In this document: piece after piece, positions 34,416 through 42,488 of the stretch
How the letters are laid out: each line of letters starts with the position of its first letter
Numbering within the stretch: position 1 is the stretch's first letter
Source: Bradyrhizobium sp. AUGA SZCCT0158
GTDB lineage: Bacteria; Pseudomonadota; Alphaproteobacteria; Rhizobiales; Xanthobacteraceae
Length of the DNA: 64,000 bases
Reading direction: 5' to 3'
NCBI RefSeq assembly: GCF_018130065.1
Contig: NZ_JAFCME010000004.1
Span: 186,001 to 250,000 of the forward strand
Notes under the pieces: generated by a model
The model's database searches: none
Seen by the model: the letters and a program-made list of their open reading frames with translations, nothing else
Told to the model about the DNA's origin: nothing
Position numbers and translations under genes: made by a program

Positions 34416-35807
34416 ATGTCCGACGATTTGAACTGGCTTTCCGCCCGCGAGATGACCCGGCGCTTCGCCAAGGGCGACCTGTCGCCGGTCGATGTATTGG
34501 AAGCGACGCTGGCGCGACTGCATGCGGTCAATCCGGCTCTCAATGCGACCTGCCTGCTGGATGAGCCGCAGGGGAGGCGACTAGCTGCGGACTCGGCGGA
34601 ACGCTGGCGTCGCGGTGAGCCCATGGGACCGCTCGACGGGGTGCCGGTCGCGATCAAGGACACCGGACATGTCGCGGGCTGGCCGATGCGCATCGGCTCG
34701 CACTCGACCGCAACGGCGCCAAGCACGGAGGATACGCCCGGCGTCGCCCGCCTGCGTGAGGCCGGCGCGGTGTTCTTCTGCAAGACGACGACGCCGGAAT
34801 TCGGCTGGAAGGGGATTACGCACGGCCCGCTCACCGGCATCACGCGCAACCCCTGGGATGTTTCCCGCACGCCCGGCGGCTCCAGCGGCGGCTCGGCCGC
34901 CCTGGTTGCGGCGGGCGTCGTGCCGTTGGCCACCGGCGGCGATGGCGGCGGCTCGATCCGCATCCCCGCGGCGTTCAGCGGCGTGTTCGGGTTGAAGGCG
35001 AGCTACGGCGTGGTGCCGAATTTGCCGGGGCCGATGGGGACGCTCGCGGTCTATGGCGGCCTGTCGCGCGACGTCGCCGACAGCGCGCTGCTGCTGAACG
35101 TGCTGACGCGGCCGGACGCGCGGGACTCCTTCGCCATTCCCTATCGCGGCATCGACTATCTCGATGGCCTCGACCAGGGGGTGGCGGGAATGAAAATCGC
35201 ATGGTCGCCAGATCTCGGCTTCCCGGTCACCGAGCCTGCAATCGTCGCCGGCATGCAGCCCGCCATTGATGCGCTGGTGAAGGCCGGCGCCGATGTGAAG
35301 AGCGTCGATCTGGATCTGTCCGCCGCGCAGCCCGCACTGGAGGTGATCTGGGGCGCATCGCATGCTGCGGTGGTGCGGGGCTTCGACGGTGAGCAATTGG
35401 CGGCGCTCGATCCGGGCCTGCTGCGGCTGGTGATATCAGCCCAGGATATTTCGGCGAGCGAATTGCAGGCGGCCCATGCCGACATGCGCACGCTCAGCCA
35501 GCAGATGCATCACTTCCATCAGCACTACGATCTCTCGCTGACGCCGACCATCCCCATCACAGCCTTCGCCGCCGGCATCGACACACCGGATCCGGCGCGC
35601 TTTCCGCAATGGTTCGATTGGACGCCATTGACGTGGCCGTTCAATCTTACCCGGCAGCCCGCGGCCTCGGTGCCGTGCGGCTTCGTTGATGGTTTGCCGA
35701 TCGGCCTGCAGATCGTGGGGCCGATGTTCAGCGAGGAGAAAATCCTCCGCGCCAGCCGCTGCGTCGAACAGGCCTGCGCCAGCGGCGCGCGGCCGAGCCT
35801 TGTCTAG
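34416..35807 (+). CDS. Amidase (amidase signature family)
   Basis: The 463-residue enzyme shows the full Ser-cisSer-Lys triad: K81 in VPVAIKDT, S156 in TPGGSSGGSAALVA and S180 in GGDGGGSIRIPA. Such enzymes hydrolyse small amides, including indoleacetamide and aryl amides; the substrate here is not evident. There is no signal peptide. It is coupled to the AhpD-like gene and converges on the thioredoxin gene at 35835. Confidence 0.92.
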   Translation: MSDDLNWLSAREMTRRFAKGDLSPVDVLEATLARLHAVNPALNATCLLDEPQGRRLAADSAERWRRGEPMGPLDGVPVAIKDTGHVAGWPMRIGSHSTATAPSTEDTPGVARLREAGAVFFCKTTTPEFGWKGITHGPLTGITRNPWDVSRTPGGSSGGSAALVAAGVVPLATGGDGGGSIRIPAAFSGVFGLKASYGVVPNLPGPMGTLAVYGGLSRDVADSALLLNVLTRPDARDSFAIPYRGIDYLDGLDQGVAGMKIAWSPDLGFPVTEPAIVAGMQPAIDALVKAGADVKSVDLDLSAAQPALEVIWGASHAAVVRGFDGEQLAALDPGLLRLVISAQDISASELQAAHADMRTLSQQMHHFHQHYDLSLTPTIPITAFAAGIDTPDPARFPQWFDWTPLTWPFNLTRQPAASVPCGFVDGLPIGLQIVGPMFSEEKILRASRCVEQACASGARPSLV

Positions 35808-35834
35808 GAAGCCTTGCCCATCAAGCCTTGCCGA

Positions 35835-36821
35835 TCAACCGAACGTAAAGCTGTAAGCGCTCAGGCCGGCCTTGGGCACCTTCAGGCGCAACACATGCTC
35901 GCCACTGCTGCCGCTGTAGATGGGATAAAGCCGGCTTCCATCGATGGTGACCGGCGGTTGCGGCGTGCCGTCGACGGTGACGGAGACCGCTTGCGGCAAC
36001 GCGCTGCCCGCGACCAGATTGACCTTGGGCGCGTTGAAGCGGAGCACGATCTCGCTACCGTCTGCCGAAGCGGTGGCGCTGTCGCCGACGAGCTTCCAGC
36101 CGCCACCGAGCGCGAAGCGGCCTTGCGGCACGCTGTCCGGCAGCGCGTAGGATCGCTCTCCAGCCGCGGAATCCTGCGACGCCACGATGGCGCCGTCATT
36201 CTTCTCCGACCCGAGATAGAGTTCGGATGTTTCGATGCCGGCGAGATCGGGATCACTGGCCTGAGCGGACGGCGTGGCTTCGCCGACGAGGCGGGCGATC
36301 GTGTTCTCCATCTTCTGGTAGCCGCCTTCGCCGAACTGCGTCGCGACGATGGTGCCGGATTTATCGATCAGATATCCGGCCGGCCAATACTGGTTACCGA
36401 AGGCGCGCCAGGTGCGGTACTGGTTGTCCTGCGCAACCGGGTATTTGATGCCGAAGCGCTTGATGGCGGTCTCGACATTCGCCGTCTCCCGCTCGAAGGC
36501 GAATTCGGGCGTGTGCACGCCGACCACCACAAAACCCTTGTCCTTGTAGGTGTCGTACCACTTCGTCACATAGGGCAGGGTGCGCACGCAGTTGATGCAG
36601 GAATAGGTCCAGAACTGCACCAGCACGACCTTGCCGCGCAGGCTTTCCAGCGTCAGCGGTGGAGAATTCAGCCAGGCCGAAATCCCGGCAAATTCCGGCG
36701 CGGTGCGGCGCTCGCTCGAAGTGGTTTGCTCGCCGCGGGTCAGCGACGGGCTGAACTGCATGGCGACGAGGAAGCCGACAATCAGAAGCACAACGAGGGT
36801 GAGAAGCTTGCGCATGGTCAT
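35835..36821 (-). CDS. Membrane-anchored thioredoxin-like protein with DipZ-type C-terminal domain
   Basis: The 328-residue protein starts MTMRKLLTLVVLLIVGFLVA, a signal anchor, then a thioredoxin domain with the redox motif WTYSCINC and VVGVHTPEF. After about residue 200 comes a beta-rich domain (YALPDSVPQGRFALGGGWKL to KVPKAGLSAYSFTFG) like the carbohydrate-binding-like end of mycobacterial DipZ. It works outside the membrane and should take electrons from the CcdA protein encoded just upstream, whose stop it overlaps by four bases. An ATG at 36815 with better-spaced AGGA is an alternative start. Confidence 0.85.
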   Translation of the reverse strand: MTMRKLLTLVVLLIVGFLVAMQFSPSLTRGEQTTSSERRTAPEFAGISAWLNSPPLTLESLRGKVVLVQFWTYSCINCVRTLPYVTKWYDTYKDKGFVVVGVHTPEFAFERETANVETAIKRFGIKYPVAQDNQYRTWRAFGNQYWPAGYLIDKSGTIVATQFGEGGYQKMENTIARLVGEATPSAQASDPDLAGIETSELYLGSEKNDGAIVASQDSAAGERSYALPDSVPQGRFALGGGWKLVGDSATASADGSEIVLRFNAPKVNLVAGSALPQAVSVTVDGTPQPPVTIDGSRLYPIYSGSSGEHVLRLKVPKAGLSAYSFTFG

Positions 36822-37519
36822 AGTCCTGTTTGGTGGTTCGGGTAGAATTCCGAGAGCCACACCGTGATGATGGTGTCGTATTGCGTGTAGAATGCGAACG
36901 CGACGAGCAGTACTGCTGCGCCGAAGCCGCGCTGCAGGGCAGGCGTGTAGGGCACCAGCCTGCGCATCTGGGTGGTGGCGTATTGCCCGCCATAAGCGAT
37001 CAGCAATATCGGGATCGCCGCGCCGATCGCGTAGGTGACGAGCAGCACGCCGGCGCGTGCGAGGTCTTCGGACGTCGCGATCAGCGTGAGTATGGAGCCG
37101 AGCACCGGTCCGGCGCAGGGCGTCCACAACACGCCGAGCGAGAGGCCGAGAACGAGGCCGCCGAAATTACCCGGTCCGGCAGCCCGCACGGCGCCATCCG
37201 CGTGCGAGAGCAGGCCGCTCAACCGCGCCACCAGCCATTCATAGGGTTGCGGCCAGAGCATCAGCACGCCGAAGCCGCCGAGCAGCACGATGGAAATCTT
37301 GCGCAAGCTGTCATGCGTCAGTCCCAACACCGTTGGGAACGCGCTGAACAGCAGGGCGAAGCCGGAGAAGGCGATGACGAAACCGCCCACGATGAACAGT
37401 GGCCGCAACCGGCCTTGCTGGCCGATCGACGTGCCGAGCAGGATCGGAAGCAGCGGCAGGATGCACGGCGCTGCCGCCGTCAGCACTCCTGCCGCGAGGG
37501 CGAGGGCTATGTCGATCAT
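36818..37519 (-). CDS. ccdA: CcdA/DsbD-type transmembrane thiol transporter
   Basis: The 233-residue inner-membrane protein has six hydrophobic helices and the two reactive Cys in AAPCILPLLPILLG and VLWTPCAGPVLGS. It passes electrons from cytosolic thioredoxin to periplasmic thiol proteins. The partner is encoded immediately downstream with a four-base overlap, so the two genes together rebuild a split DipZ. A cupin gene precedes it by 30 bases. Confidence 0.9.
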   Translation of the reverse strand: MIDIALALAAGVLTAAAPCILPLLPILLGTSIGQQGRLRPLFIVGGFVIAFSGFALLFSAFPTVLGLTHDSLRKISIVLLGGFGVLMLWPQPYEWLVARLSGLLSHADGAVRAAGPGNFGGLVLGLSLGVLWTPCAGPVLGSILTLIATSEDLARAGVLLVTYAIGAAIPILLIAYGGQYATTQMRRLVPYTPALQRGFGAAVLLVAFAFYTQYDTIITVWLSEFYPNHQTGL

Positions 37520-37549
37520 CGCAGTATTCCTCGTGGGAAGCGCTCGCCG

Positions 37550-37966
37550 TCACTTCTTCAACGTCAGAAGCGGCTTGCCCTTTTCGACGATGTAGGTGGC
37601 GAGCTCGCTGCCGGTGACGCTGCCGACATTTTTGGCCGCGTGAACGGTGCCGGCCGGAATGAACAGAACATCGCCCGCCTTGAGGGTGACCGGTGGCTTG
37701 CCCTCGACTTCGTATTCGAGCGTGCCCTCCAGCACATTGACGATCTCTTCGCCGGGATGGCTATGCCTGCCGAACGCCGCACCCGGCGCGAAATCGACCC
37801 GCACCTGGACGACCTCGCGTCCGGGGATGCTGAGATCATGCCGCTGCAGGTCGGTTCGCGTGATGCCGGACGGCTGTGCCTGCGCTGCCGGCAGCGCCAA
37901 AACGCTTGCCGCGATCAACGCCGCGCTCGCTACAACTCGCATCGTCTTCAACAGATGGTTGCTCAT
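37550..37966 (-). CDS. Periplasmic single-domain cupin
   Basis: The 138-residue protein has a signal peptide (MRVVASAALIAASVLALPAAQAQ after a short N-terminal stretch). The cupin motifs are FGRHSHPGEEIVNVLEGTLEYE and AGDVLFIPAGTVHAAKNV. It is thus an exported metal-binding barrel. It lies 30 bases upstream of ccdA on the same strand and is the likely first gene of a cupin-ccdA-thioredoxin operon. Confidence 0.85.
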   Translation of the reverse strand: MSNHLLKTMRVVASAALIAASVLALPAAQAQPSGITRTDLQRHDLSIPGREVVQVRVDFAPGAAFGRHSHPGEEIVNVLEGTLEYEVEGKPPVTLKAGDVLFIPAGTVHAAKNVGSVTGSELATYIVEKGKPLLTLKK

Positions 37967-38059
37967 ATCGATTTTCCTTCGTGTTTGGGAATTTCACAGC
38001 ACCGCCCGTACCGGGCCGAAGCCCGGTCGGTACGCGAGGCAGACTTGAGGTTGTTTGAC

Positions 38060-38719
38060 TTAGAGCGGCAGCGGCTCGCCGGCCTGTTCCTTGGCGATGT
38101 ACTCGGCGTACCAGTCCGGCCAGTTCACATCGTGCTGGCCGCCGTTGCGCTTCTCGTGCTCGCCATGGGCTGCCGCGGCGCGGCGAAGCGCGCTGGCGAT
38201 TTCGGCCGACGACGAGAAATTCGTGTCGCCTTCGACGCGTCCGGGGGCGCGCGCGGTGACTTCCTGGAACAGCCAGCCATTGCCATCAGGGTCGCTAAAG
38301 GAAGCATAGGATTGGTAGGTGCGACGCTCCGGATCCGGGCCGCTGGCGCGATCGCGTCCGAGCAGGAAGGGTTCATGTTTGCCGGAGTACTCGCCGTCGG
38401 CGGCGTGGAACACTTCGCTGACCTCGACGCCGCGACCCTGCAATTCCTTGCGCGCGGCTTCGATGTCGGAGACGACCAGATAAAGTCCCTGTGCGGAGCC
38501 GGGGGCCGCGGCGGTAACGTTCTTGCCGAAGATGACAGAAGCGTCGGAGCCAGGCGGGGTGAACTGGATAACGCGATAGTCCTTGCCGTCGGTGAAGTCG
38601 GCATCGAGCCGCCAGCCGAGGCTGCCGTAGAACGCCTTGGCGCGATCGACGTCGGAAACCGGGATAACGACGACCTCGAGCTTCATGGCGGTCGTCGGGG
38701 TCTTGCTTGCATTGGTCAT
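38060..38719 (-). CDS. VOC (glyoxalase/bleomycin-resistance) family protein
   Basis: The 219-residue protein has an N-terminal VOC half (KLEVVVIPVSDVDRAKAFYGSLGWRLDADF) and a second half ending SFSDPDGNGWLFQEV. A 70-residue extension follows (EIASALRRAAAAHGEHEKR...DVNWPDWYAEYIAKE) with a WPDWYAEYI helix that I have seen on related Bradyrhizobium proteins. Two palindromes lie upstream. It is 93 bases from the cupin gene and may be transcribed alone. Confidence 0.83.
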   Translation of the reverse strand: MTNASKTPTTAMKLEVVVIPVSDVDRAKAFYGSLGWRLDADFTDGKDYRVIQFTPPGSDASVIFGKNVTAAAPGSAQGLYLVVSDIEAARKELQGRGVEVSEVFHAADGEYSGKHEPFLLGRDRASGPDPERRTYQSYASFSDPDGNGWLFQEVTARAPGRVEGDTNFSSSAEIASALRRAAAAHGEHEKRNGGQHDVNWPDWYAEYIAKEQAGEPLPL

Positions 38720-38741
38720 GGTCCTTCTCCCTTTGTGAGTT

Positions 38742-38825
38742 AGATCGGATGCGATCTATTTGCGTACGCGCTATAAAGGCTCGATTGCGTCGGAAGTCAA
38801 CGTGTCCGATTAAATCGTATACGAT
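38742..38825. promoter_or_regulatory. Pair of CGAT-type palindromes upstream of the VOC gene
   Basis: AGATCG-GATG-CGATCT (38742-38757) and ATCGTATACGAT (38814-38825) are perfect palindromes of similar core in the 395-base gap 38720-39114. They look like two sites for one dimeric regulator whose gene is not adjacent. I see no convincing gene in the remainder of the gap (38836-39114). Confidence 0.5.
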
Positions 38826-39114
38826 ATATTATTCACGTCTTCGTGTCCGGCAGGCGGGTGCCGGCTACGGTGAAAGACGGCCTCCAGGGCCGATTCCCCA
38901 GACAATTCAAACGAGAAGCGGCGCGGCATGCCGGAAATGCCGGGCGATGTGTAAGTTGGCGGCGGCTGGTGCCAGTGCTGGCTGGGGCAATTTGGACGAC
39001 AGCGACGAAGGAAGCAGGGCAGGCTGCGGACATCCCCCGTTCCTGAGGCCCGGTGGTTGTGCACGATGATAGAAGCGTTCAACTACGCATGATTCTTCGA
39101 TCAAAGGTCCGCTG

Positions 39115-39711
39115 GTGGCACCCGTTAAAATCAATCCCGACAAGATCCGCGAATTCAAGGACGCCGAGAGCTTCTACAAATGGCTCGGCAAGCACCACGA
39201 CAAGGAAGCCGAGATCTGGATCAAGATCCACAAGGTGGATTCAGGATTCAAATCGATTACGCCGAAGCAAGCCATCGATGTCGTGCTGTGCTGGGGCTGG
39301 ATCGATGGTCAGCGCAAGGGTTTTGACGACAAGAGCTATATGCAGCGCTATACGCCGCGCACGAAGAAAAGCATCTGGAGCCGGATCAACGTCGACAACG
39401 TCGCGCGCCTGATCGAGGAAGGCCGGATGACCGATCACGGCTTAAAGGAAGTCGACGCGGCCAAGTCCGACGGGCGCTGGGCGCGCGCCTATAACAGCAA
39501 GGACATGAAGATCCCCGACGATCTGCAGGCCGCGATCGATGCCGAGCCCAGGGCAAAGGCCATGCTGGCGAAACTCAGCGCGCAGAACCGCTTCGCGCTG
39601 GCGTTTCGGACGCACAATATGAAAACCGAAGCCGGACGGAAGAAGAAGGTCGAAACGTTCGTCGCGATGCTCAAGCGCGGCGAGACGATCTATCCGCAAG
39701 GCAAGAAATGA
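39115..39711 (+). CDS. YdeI-family (OmpD-associated / bacteriocin-protection-like) protein
   Basis: The 198-residue protein starts with GTG seven bases after AAAGG and reads MAPVKINPDKIREFKDAESFYKWL. Family blocks visible are EIWIKIHKV, VVLCWGWIDGQRKGFDDKSYMQRYTPR and the C-terminal helix GRKKKVETFVAMLKRGE. YdeI homologues are associated with stress and peptide resistance; the mechanism is not known. It stands alone and converges on the LysR gene. Confidence 0.85.
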   Translation: MAPVKINPDKIREFKDAESFYKWLGKHHDKEAEIWIKIHKVDSGFKSITPKQAIDVVLCWGWIDGQRKGFDDKSYMQRYTPRTKKSIWSRINVDNVARLIEEGRMTDHGLKEVDAAKSDGRWARAYNSKDMKIPDDLQAAIDAEPRAKAMLAKLSAQNRFALAFRTHNMKTEAGRKKKVETFVAMLKRGETIYPQGKK

Positions 39712-39769
39712 GCCCTGGTAGAAGTGGGCGGTGGGACTGAGCGCATGATCACCGCGCGACGAAGAATGA

Positions 39770-40693
39770 TCACTCTGTCGACCGGACGCCATCAATCTCG
39801 GCTCGAAGCCAATCTGCGGCGGCCGTTATGACGTGACTCATCGGCCGGTCTGCTACCGTCAACATGTGGTAGGTCAGGCCCTCGACGACGGGTCCAAAGG
39901 GTTGGATGAGCCGGCCGGCCATTAGCTCATCCTCCACGAGGCTCAAGCTGAGCAACGCCACTCCCTGGCCGGCCACTGCGGCCTGGATGGCATGGCTTTC
40001 GTCTGAAAATCTCAGCTGGGACCTGGGATCGTTCGCAATCACGCCTGCTGCTCTAAACCAACCCGCCCAGGTCGGATTGACCGGATCGGAGCGGTGCCAC
40101 TCGAAGTGGATGAGCGGCACGCGGTTCAGATCGTCGGGGGTGCGGACGCCCAGATGGGGATTTACAACGGGCGCGAACCGATCGGTAAACATCGCTTCGG
40201 CACGAAATCCGGGATAAGGGCCTCGACCGTAGCGGATCGCGAGGTCGATGGCATTGCTCTCAAGATCAACGGCCGCGTCCGAGGCATGTAGGTGCAGGTC
40301 AATGTCCGGATGAAGCGCCTGAAATCTCGTAACCTTGGGCACGAGCCACTTCGCCGTGAAGGCTGTGGTTGCGGTGATTGTCACGGTCGGTCGGCGTTTT
40401 GTTTTGCGCAGGCGGTCCAGCGCTGCAGCGAATGAGTCAAAGCCTTCGCGCAGCACGGGATAAAGCAGTTGCCCGGCCTCGGTCAGGATGACCTGGCGAG
40501 TTCGGCGCTCAAACAGGACGAGCCCGGTATGATCCTCAAGCGACCGGATTTGGTGGCTTATCGCCGTTGGCGTGACAGCCAGGTCGATGGCGGCCTGCTT
40601 GAAACTCCCAAAACGTGCGGCTGCCTCGAAGGCGCGAAGGGCGGAAAGTGGCGGTAGCTGACGCATTGGCTCATACAGATGATATTTATTCAT
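39770..40693 (-). CDS. LysR-family transcriptional regulator (GcvA-like)
   Basis: The 307-residue regulator has the helix-turn-helix FGSFKQAAIDLAVTPTAISHQIRSLE and a substrate-binding domain starting RPTVTITATTAFTAKWLVP, both typical of the GcvA branch. It is divergent from a RidA-OYE operon, with an inverted repeat in the gap, so it probably controls that operon. The ATG at 40693 has AGG six bases upstream; the ATG at 40666 (MRQLPPLSALRAFEAAA) is the alternative and matches family starts well. Confidence 0.88.
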   Translation of the reverse strand: MNKYHLYEPMRQLPPLSALRAFEAAARFGSFKQAAIDLAVTPTAISHQIRSLEDHTGLVLFERRTRQVILTEAGQLLYPVLREGFDSFAAALDRLRKTKRRPTVTITATTAFTAKWLVPKVTRFQALHPDIDLHLHASDAAVDLESNAIDLAIRYGRGPYPGFRAEAMFTDRFAPVVNPHLGVRTPDDLNRVPLIHFEWHRSDPVNPTWAGWFRAAGVIANDPRSQLRFSDESHAIQAAVAGQGVALLSLSLVEDELMAGRLIQPFGPVVEGLTYHMLTVADRPMSHVITAAADWLRAEIDGVRSTE

Positions 40694-40772
40694 CTAATGC
40701 CTGATGATTTCGAATTTGTCGAGCGCCAAAGGATTTCTCATATTGCTGCGAACCGGTCGCGTGTATGCCGTT

Positions 40773-40790
40773 TGAGATGAATTTTTCTCA
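40773..40790. promoter_or_regulatory. Candidate LysR box between lysR and ridA
   Basis: TGAGA (40773-40777) and TCTCA (40786-40790) are perfect arms with an AT-rich eight-base spacer, fitting the T-N11-A form of LysR sites. It lies 35 bases before the RidA ATG at 40826. Confidence 0.45.
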
Positions 40791-40825
40791 GCTGCGTGTC
40801 CGCGATTCAACAAATGGAGAAGTTC

Positions 40826-41221
40826 ATGTTGCAGCGTGTGATCACCCAACCCGACCCCTATGAGCCCTATCTTCTGTCGCAAGGAATTAGGGTTGGCGAA
40901 CTGCTCTTTATCTCCGGCCAGGCCGGTTACGACGACGATGGCAAGATCGTCCAAGGCGGGTTCCGCGCTCAGGGCGAGCAGGCTTTCGCCAATTTGCGCC
41001 GTGCGCTCGAGGCGGGCGGATCAAGCCTGCAGAACGTCATCAAGGTGACGATCTTCCTCACCGCGATGACTCACTTCAAGGAGGTCGTCGACCTACGCCG
41101 CACGTTCTTCAGCGCTCCTTATCCCGCCGACTCCATCGTCGAAGTCAAAGCGCTCTACACGCCGGAAGCCATGATCGAGATCGAAGCGATCGCTGCGGTC
41201 GCGACGGCGGGGAGGTCGTGA
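40826..41221 (+). CDS. RidA-family protein in OYE operon
   Basis: The 131-residue protein shows ELLFISGQAGYDDDGKIVQGGFRAQGEQAFANLRRAL and VIKVTIFLTAMTHFKEVVDLRRTFF, then YPADSIVEVKALYTPEAMIEIEAIA. GGAG lies before the ATG at 40826; starts at 40814 and 40796 are in frame. It overlaps the control region of a divergent LysR gene and is followed one base later by an OYE gene, so it is a second, independently regulated RidA in this window. A role in clearing reactive imines made near the flavoenzyme is possible. Confidence 0.87.
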   Translation: MLQRVITQPDPYEPYLLSQGIRVGELLFISGQAGYDDDGKIVQGGFRAQGEQAFANLRRALEAGGSSLQNVIKVTIFLTAMTHFKEVVDLRRTFFSAPYPADSIVEVKALYTPEAMIEIEAIAAVATAGRS

Positions 41222-41222
41222 C

Positions 41223-42413
41223 ATGGCGTCTGATGAAGTAGGGAGCCGAGGACTCGAGCAGTCCGCAATCGAGCGCCTTTTCGTCCCTCTGCAGGTTGGC
41301 AGCCTCACACTGGCAAATCGGCTTGCCGTCGCGCCGATGACCCGCGTCAGCGCCGATCAGCGTGGGCGCGCAACGCGGAGCATGGCGGACTACTATCGCT
41401 GGTTCGCCGAGGGCGGTTTCGGCATGATCGTGACCGAGGGTATCTACACCGACAAGGCGTTCTCGCAAGGCTATCTGTATCAGCCCGGTCTGACCGACGC
41501 CGCTCAAGTCGACGCCTGGCGTACCGTCGTGGACGGCGTACATCAGGCGGGCGGCCGGATCATTGCGCAACTCATGCACGCGGGCGCGCTCTCGCAGGGC
41601 AACCCATATCGTTCGCAGACCGCCGGACCCTCGGCCATTCGGCCGAAGGGAGAGCAACTGGCGTTCTACCGCGGCTGTGGCGCGTACCCCATGCCGGTTG
41701 CGATGACCGAGGCAGAGATCGCGGAGGCCGTCGAAGGCTTTGCGCGGGCAGCCCTGTTCGCGAAGGATGCAGGGTTCGACGGCGTCGAGGTGCATGGCGC
41801 GAATGGCTACTTGCTCGACCAGTTCCTGACCGAACACGTTAATCTGCGCGCGGATAAATATGGAGGCGATATCGCCCGTCGAATTCAGCTAACCGTCGAG
41901 GTGGTTCGCGCAGTCCGGTCTGCGGTCGGCGGCAAGTTCGTCGTCAGCGTCCGCATCTCGCAGGGGAAGGTCAATAACGTCCTCCATAAATGGTCAGGGC
42001 ATGAGGACGATGCCGCGATCATATTCACGACGCTTGGCCGCCTGCCGCTCGACTATCTCCACACAACGGAGTTCGAGGCGTGGCGTCCTGCCTTCGGTGA
42101 AACCGGCGCAAGCCTTTCAGCGCTTGCGAAACGACATGCGCGGCTTCCGGTTCTGGCCAATGGATCGCTTCACGACCCGAAGCGTGCGGCCGCGCTCCTG
42201 GCGAACGGTGAGGCAGACTTCGTCTCGCTTGGGCGGGGCGCTCTGGCACATGCGGACTGGCCGGTACGGGCGCGGGCGGCAAACCCCATGGCGGAGTTCG
42301 ATCGTGCGCTGCTATCGCCCATCGCTGATCTGGCTAACGCGGAACGGTGGCGAACGGCCAGACAGGAGCAGGACGTCCCGAACGGCGACCTCGCATCGGG
42401 AGAGGCCGCATAA
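41223..42413 (+). CDS. Old yellow enzyme-type NADH:flavin oxidoreductase
   Basis: The 396-residue TIM-barrel flavoprotein starts one base after the RidA stop. It shows LFVPLQVGSLTLANRLAVAPMTR, YYRWFAEGGFGMIVTEG, AQLMHAGAL, the substrate-binding GVEVHGANGYLLDQFL, and the FMN phosphate loop FVSLGRGALAHADWP. These enzymes reduce activated alkenes or nitro groups with NAD(P)H. The extended C terminus (RQEQDVPNGDLASGEAA) is likely disordered. It is regulated with the RidA gene by the divergent LysR protein. Confidence 0.9.
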   Translation: MASDEVGSRGLEQSAIERLFVPLQVGSLTLANRLAVAPMTRVSADQRGRATRSMADYYRWFAEGGFGMIVTEGIYTDKAFSQGYLYQPGLTDAAQVDAWRTVVDGVHQAGGRIIAQLMHAGALSQGNPYRSQTAGPSAIRPKGEQLAFYRGCGAYPMPVAMTEAEIAEAVEGFARAALFAKDAGFDGVEVHGANGYLLDQFLTEHVNLRADKYGGDIARRIQLTVEVVRAVRSAVGGKFVVSVRISQGKVNNVLHKWSGHEDDAAIIFTTLGRLPLDYLHTTEFEAWRPAFGETGASLSALAKRHARLPVLANGSLHDPKRAAALLANGEADFVSLGRGALAHADWPVRARAANPMAEFDRALLSPIADLANAERWRTARQEQDVPNGDLASGEAA

Positions 42414-42488
42414 TAGCAGGTCCGTCATCACTATGATCGGGACCTTCTCGACCTCGCTAGGCTCGCCGCCTCTTTCCGAACGCCGCGA

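Noticed and set aside
38810..39082. 90-codon minus-strand frame in the 38.8-39.1 kb gap
   Set aside because: It has no ribosome site, no recognisable motif and an unusual composition (Pro, Ser, His, Cys); the gap is better left as non-coding.
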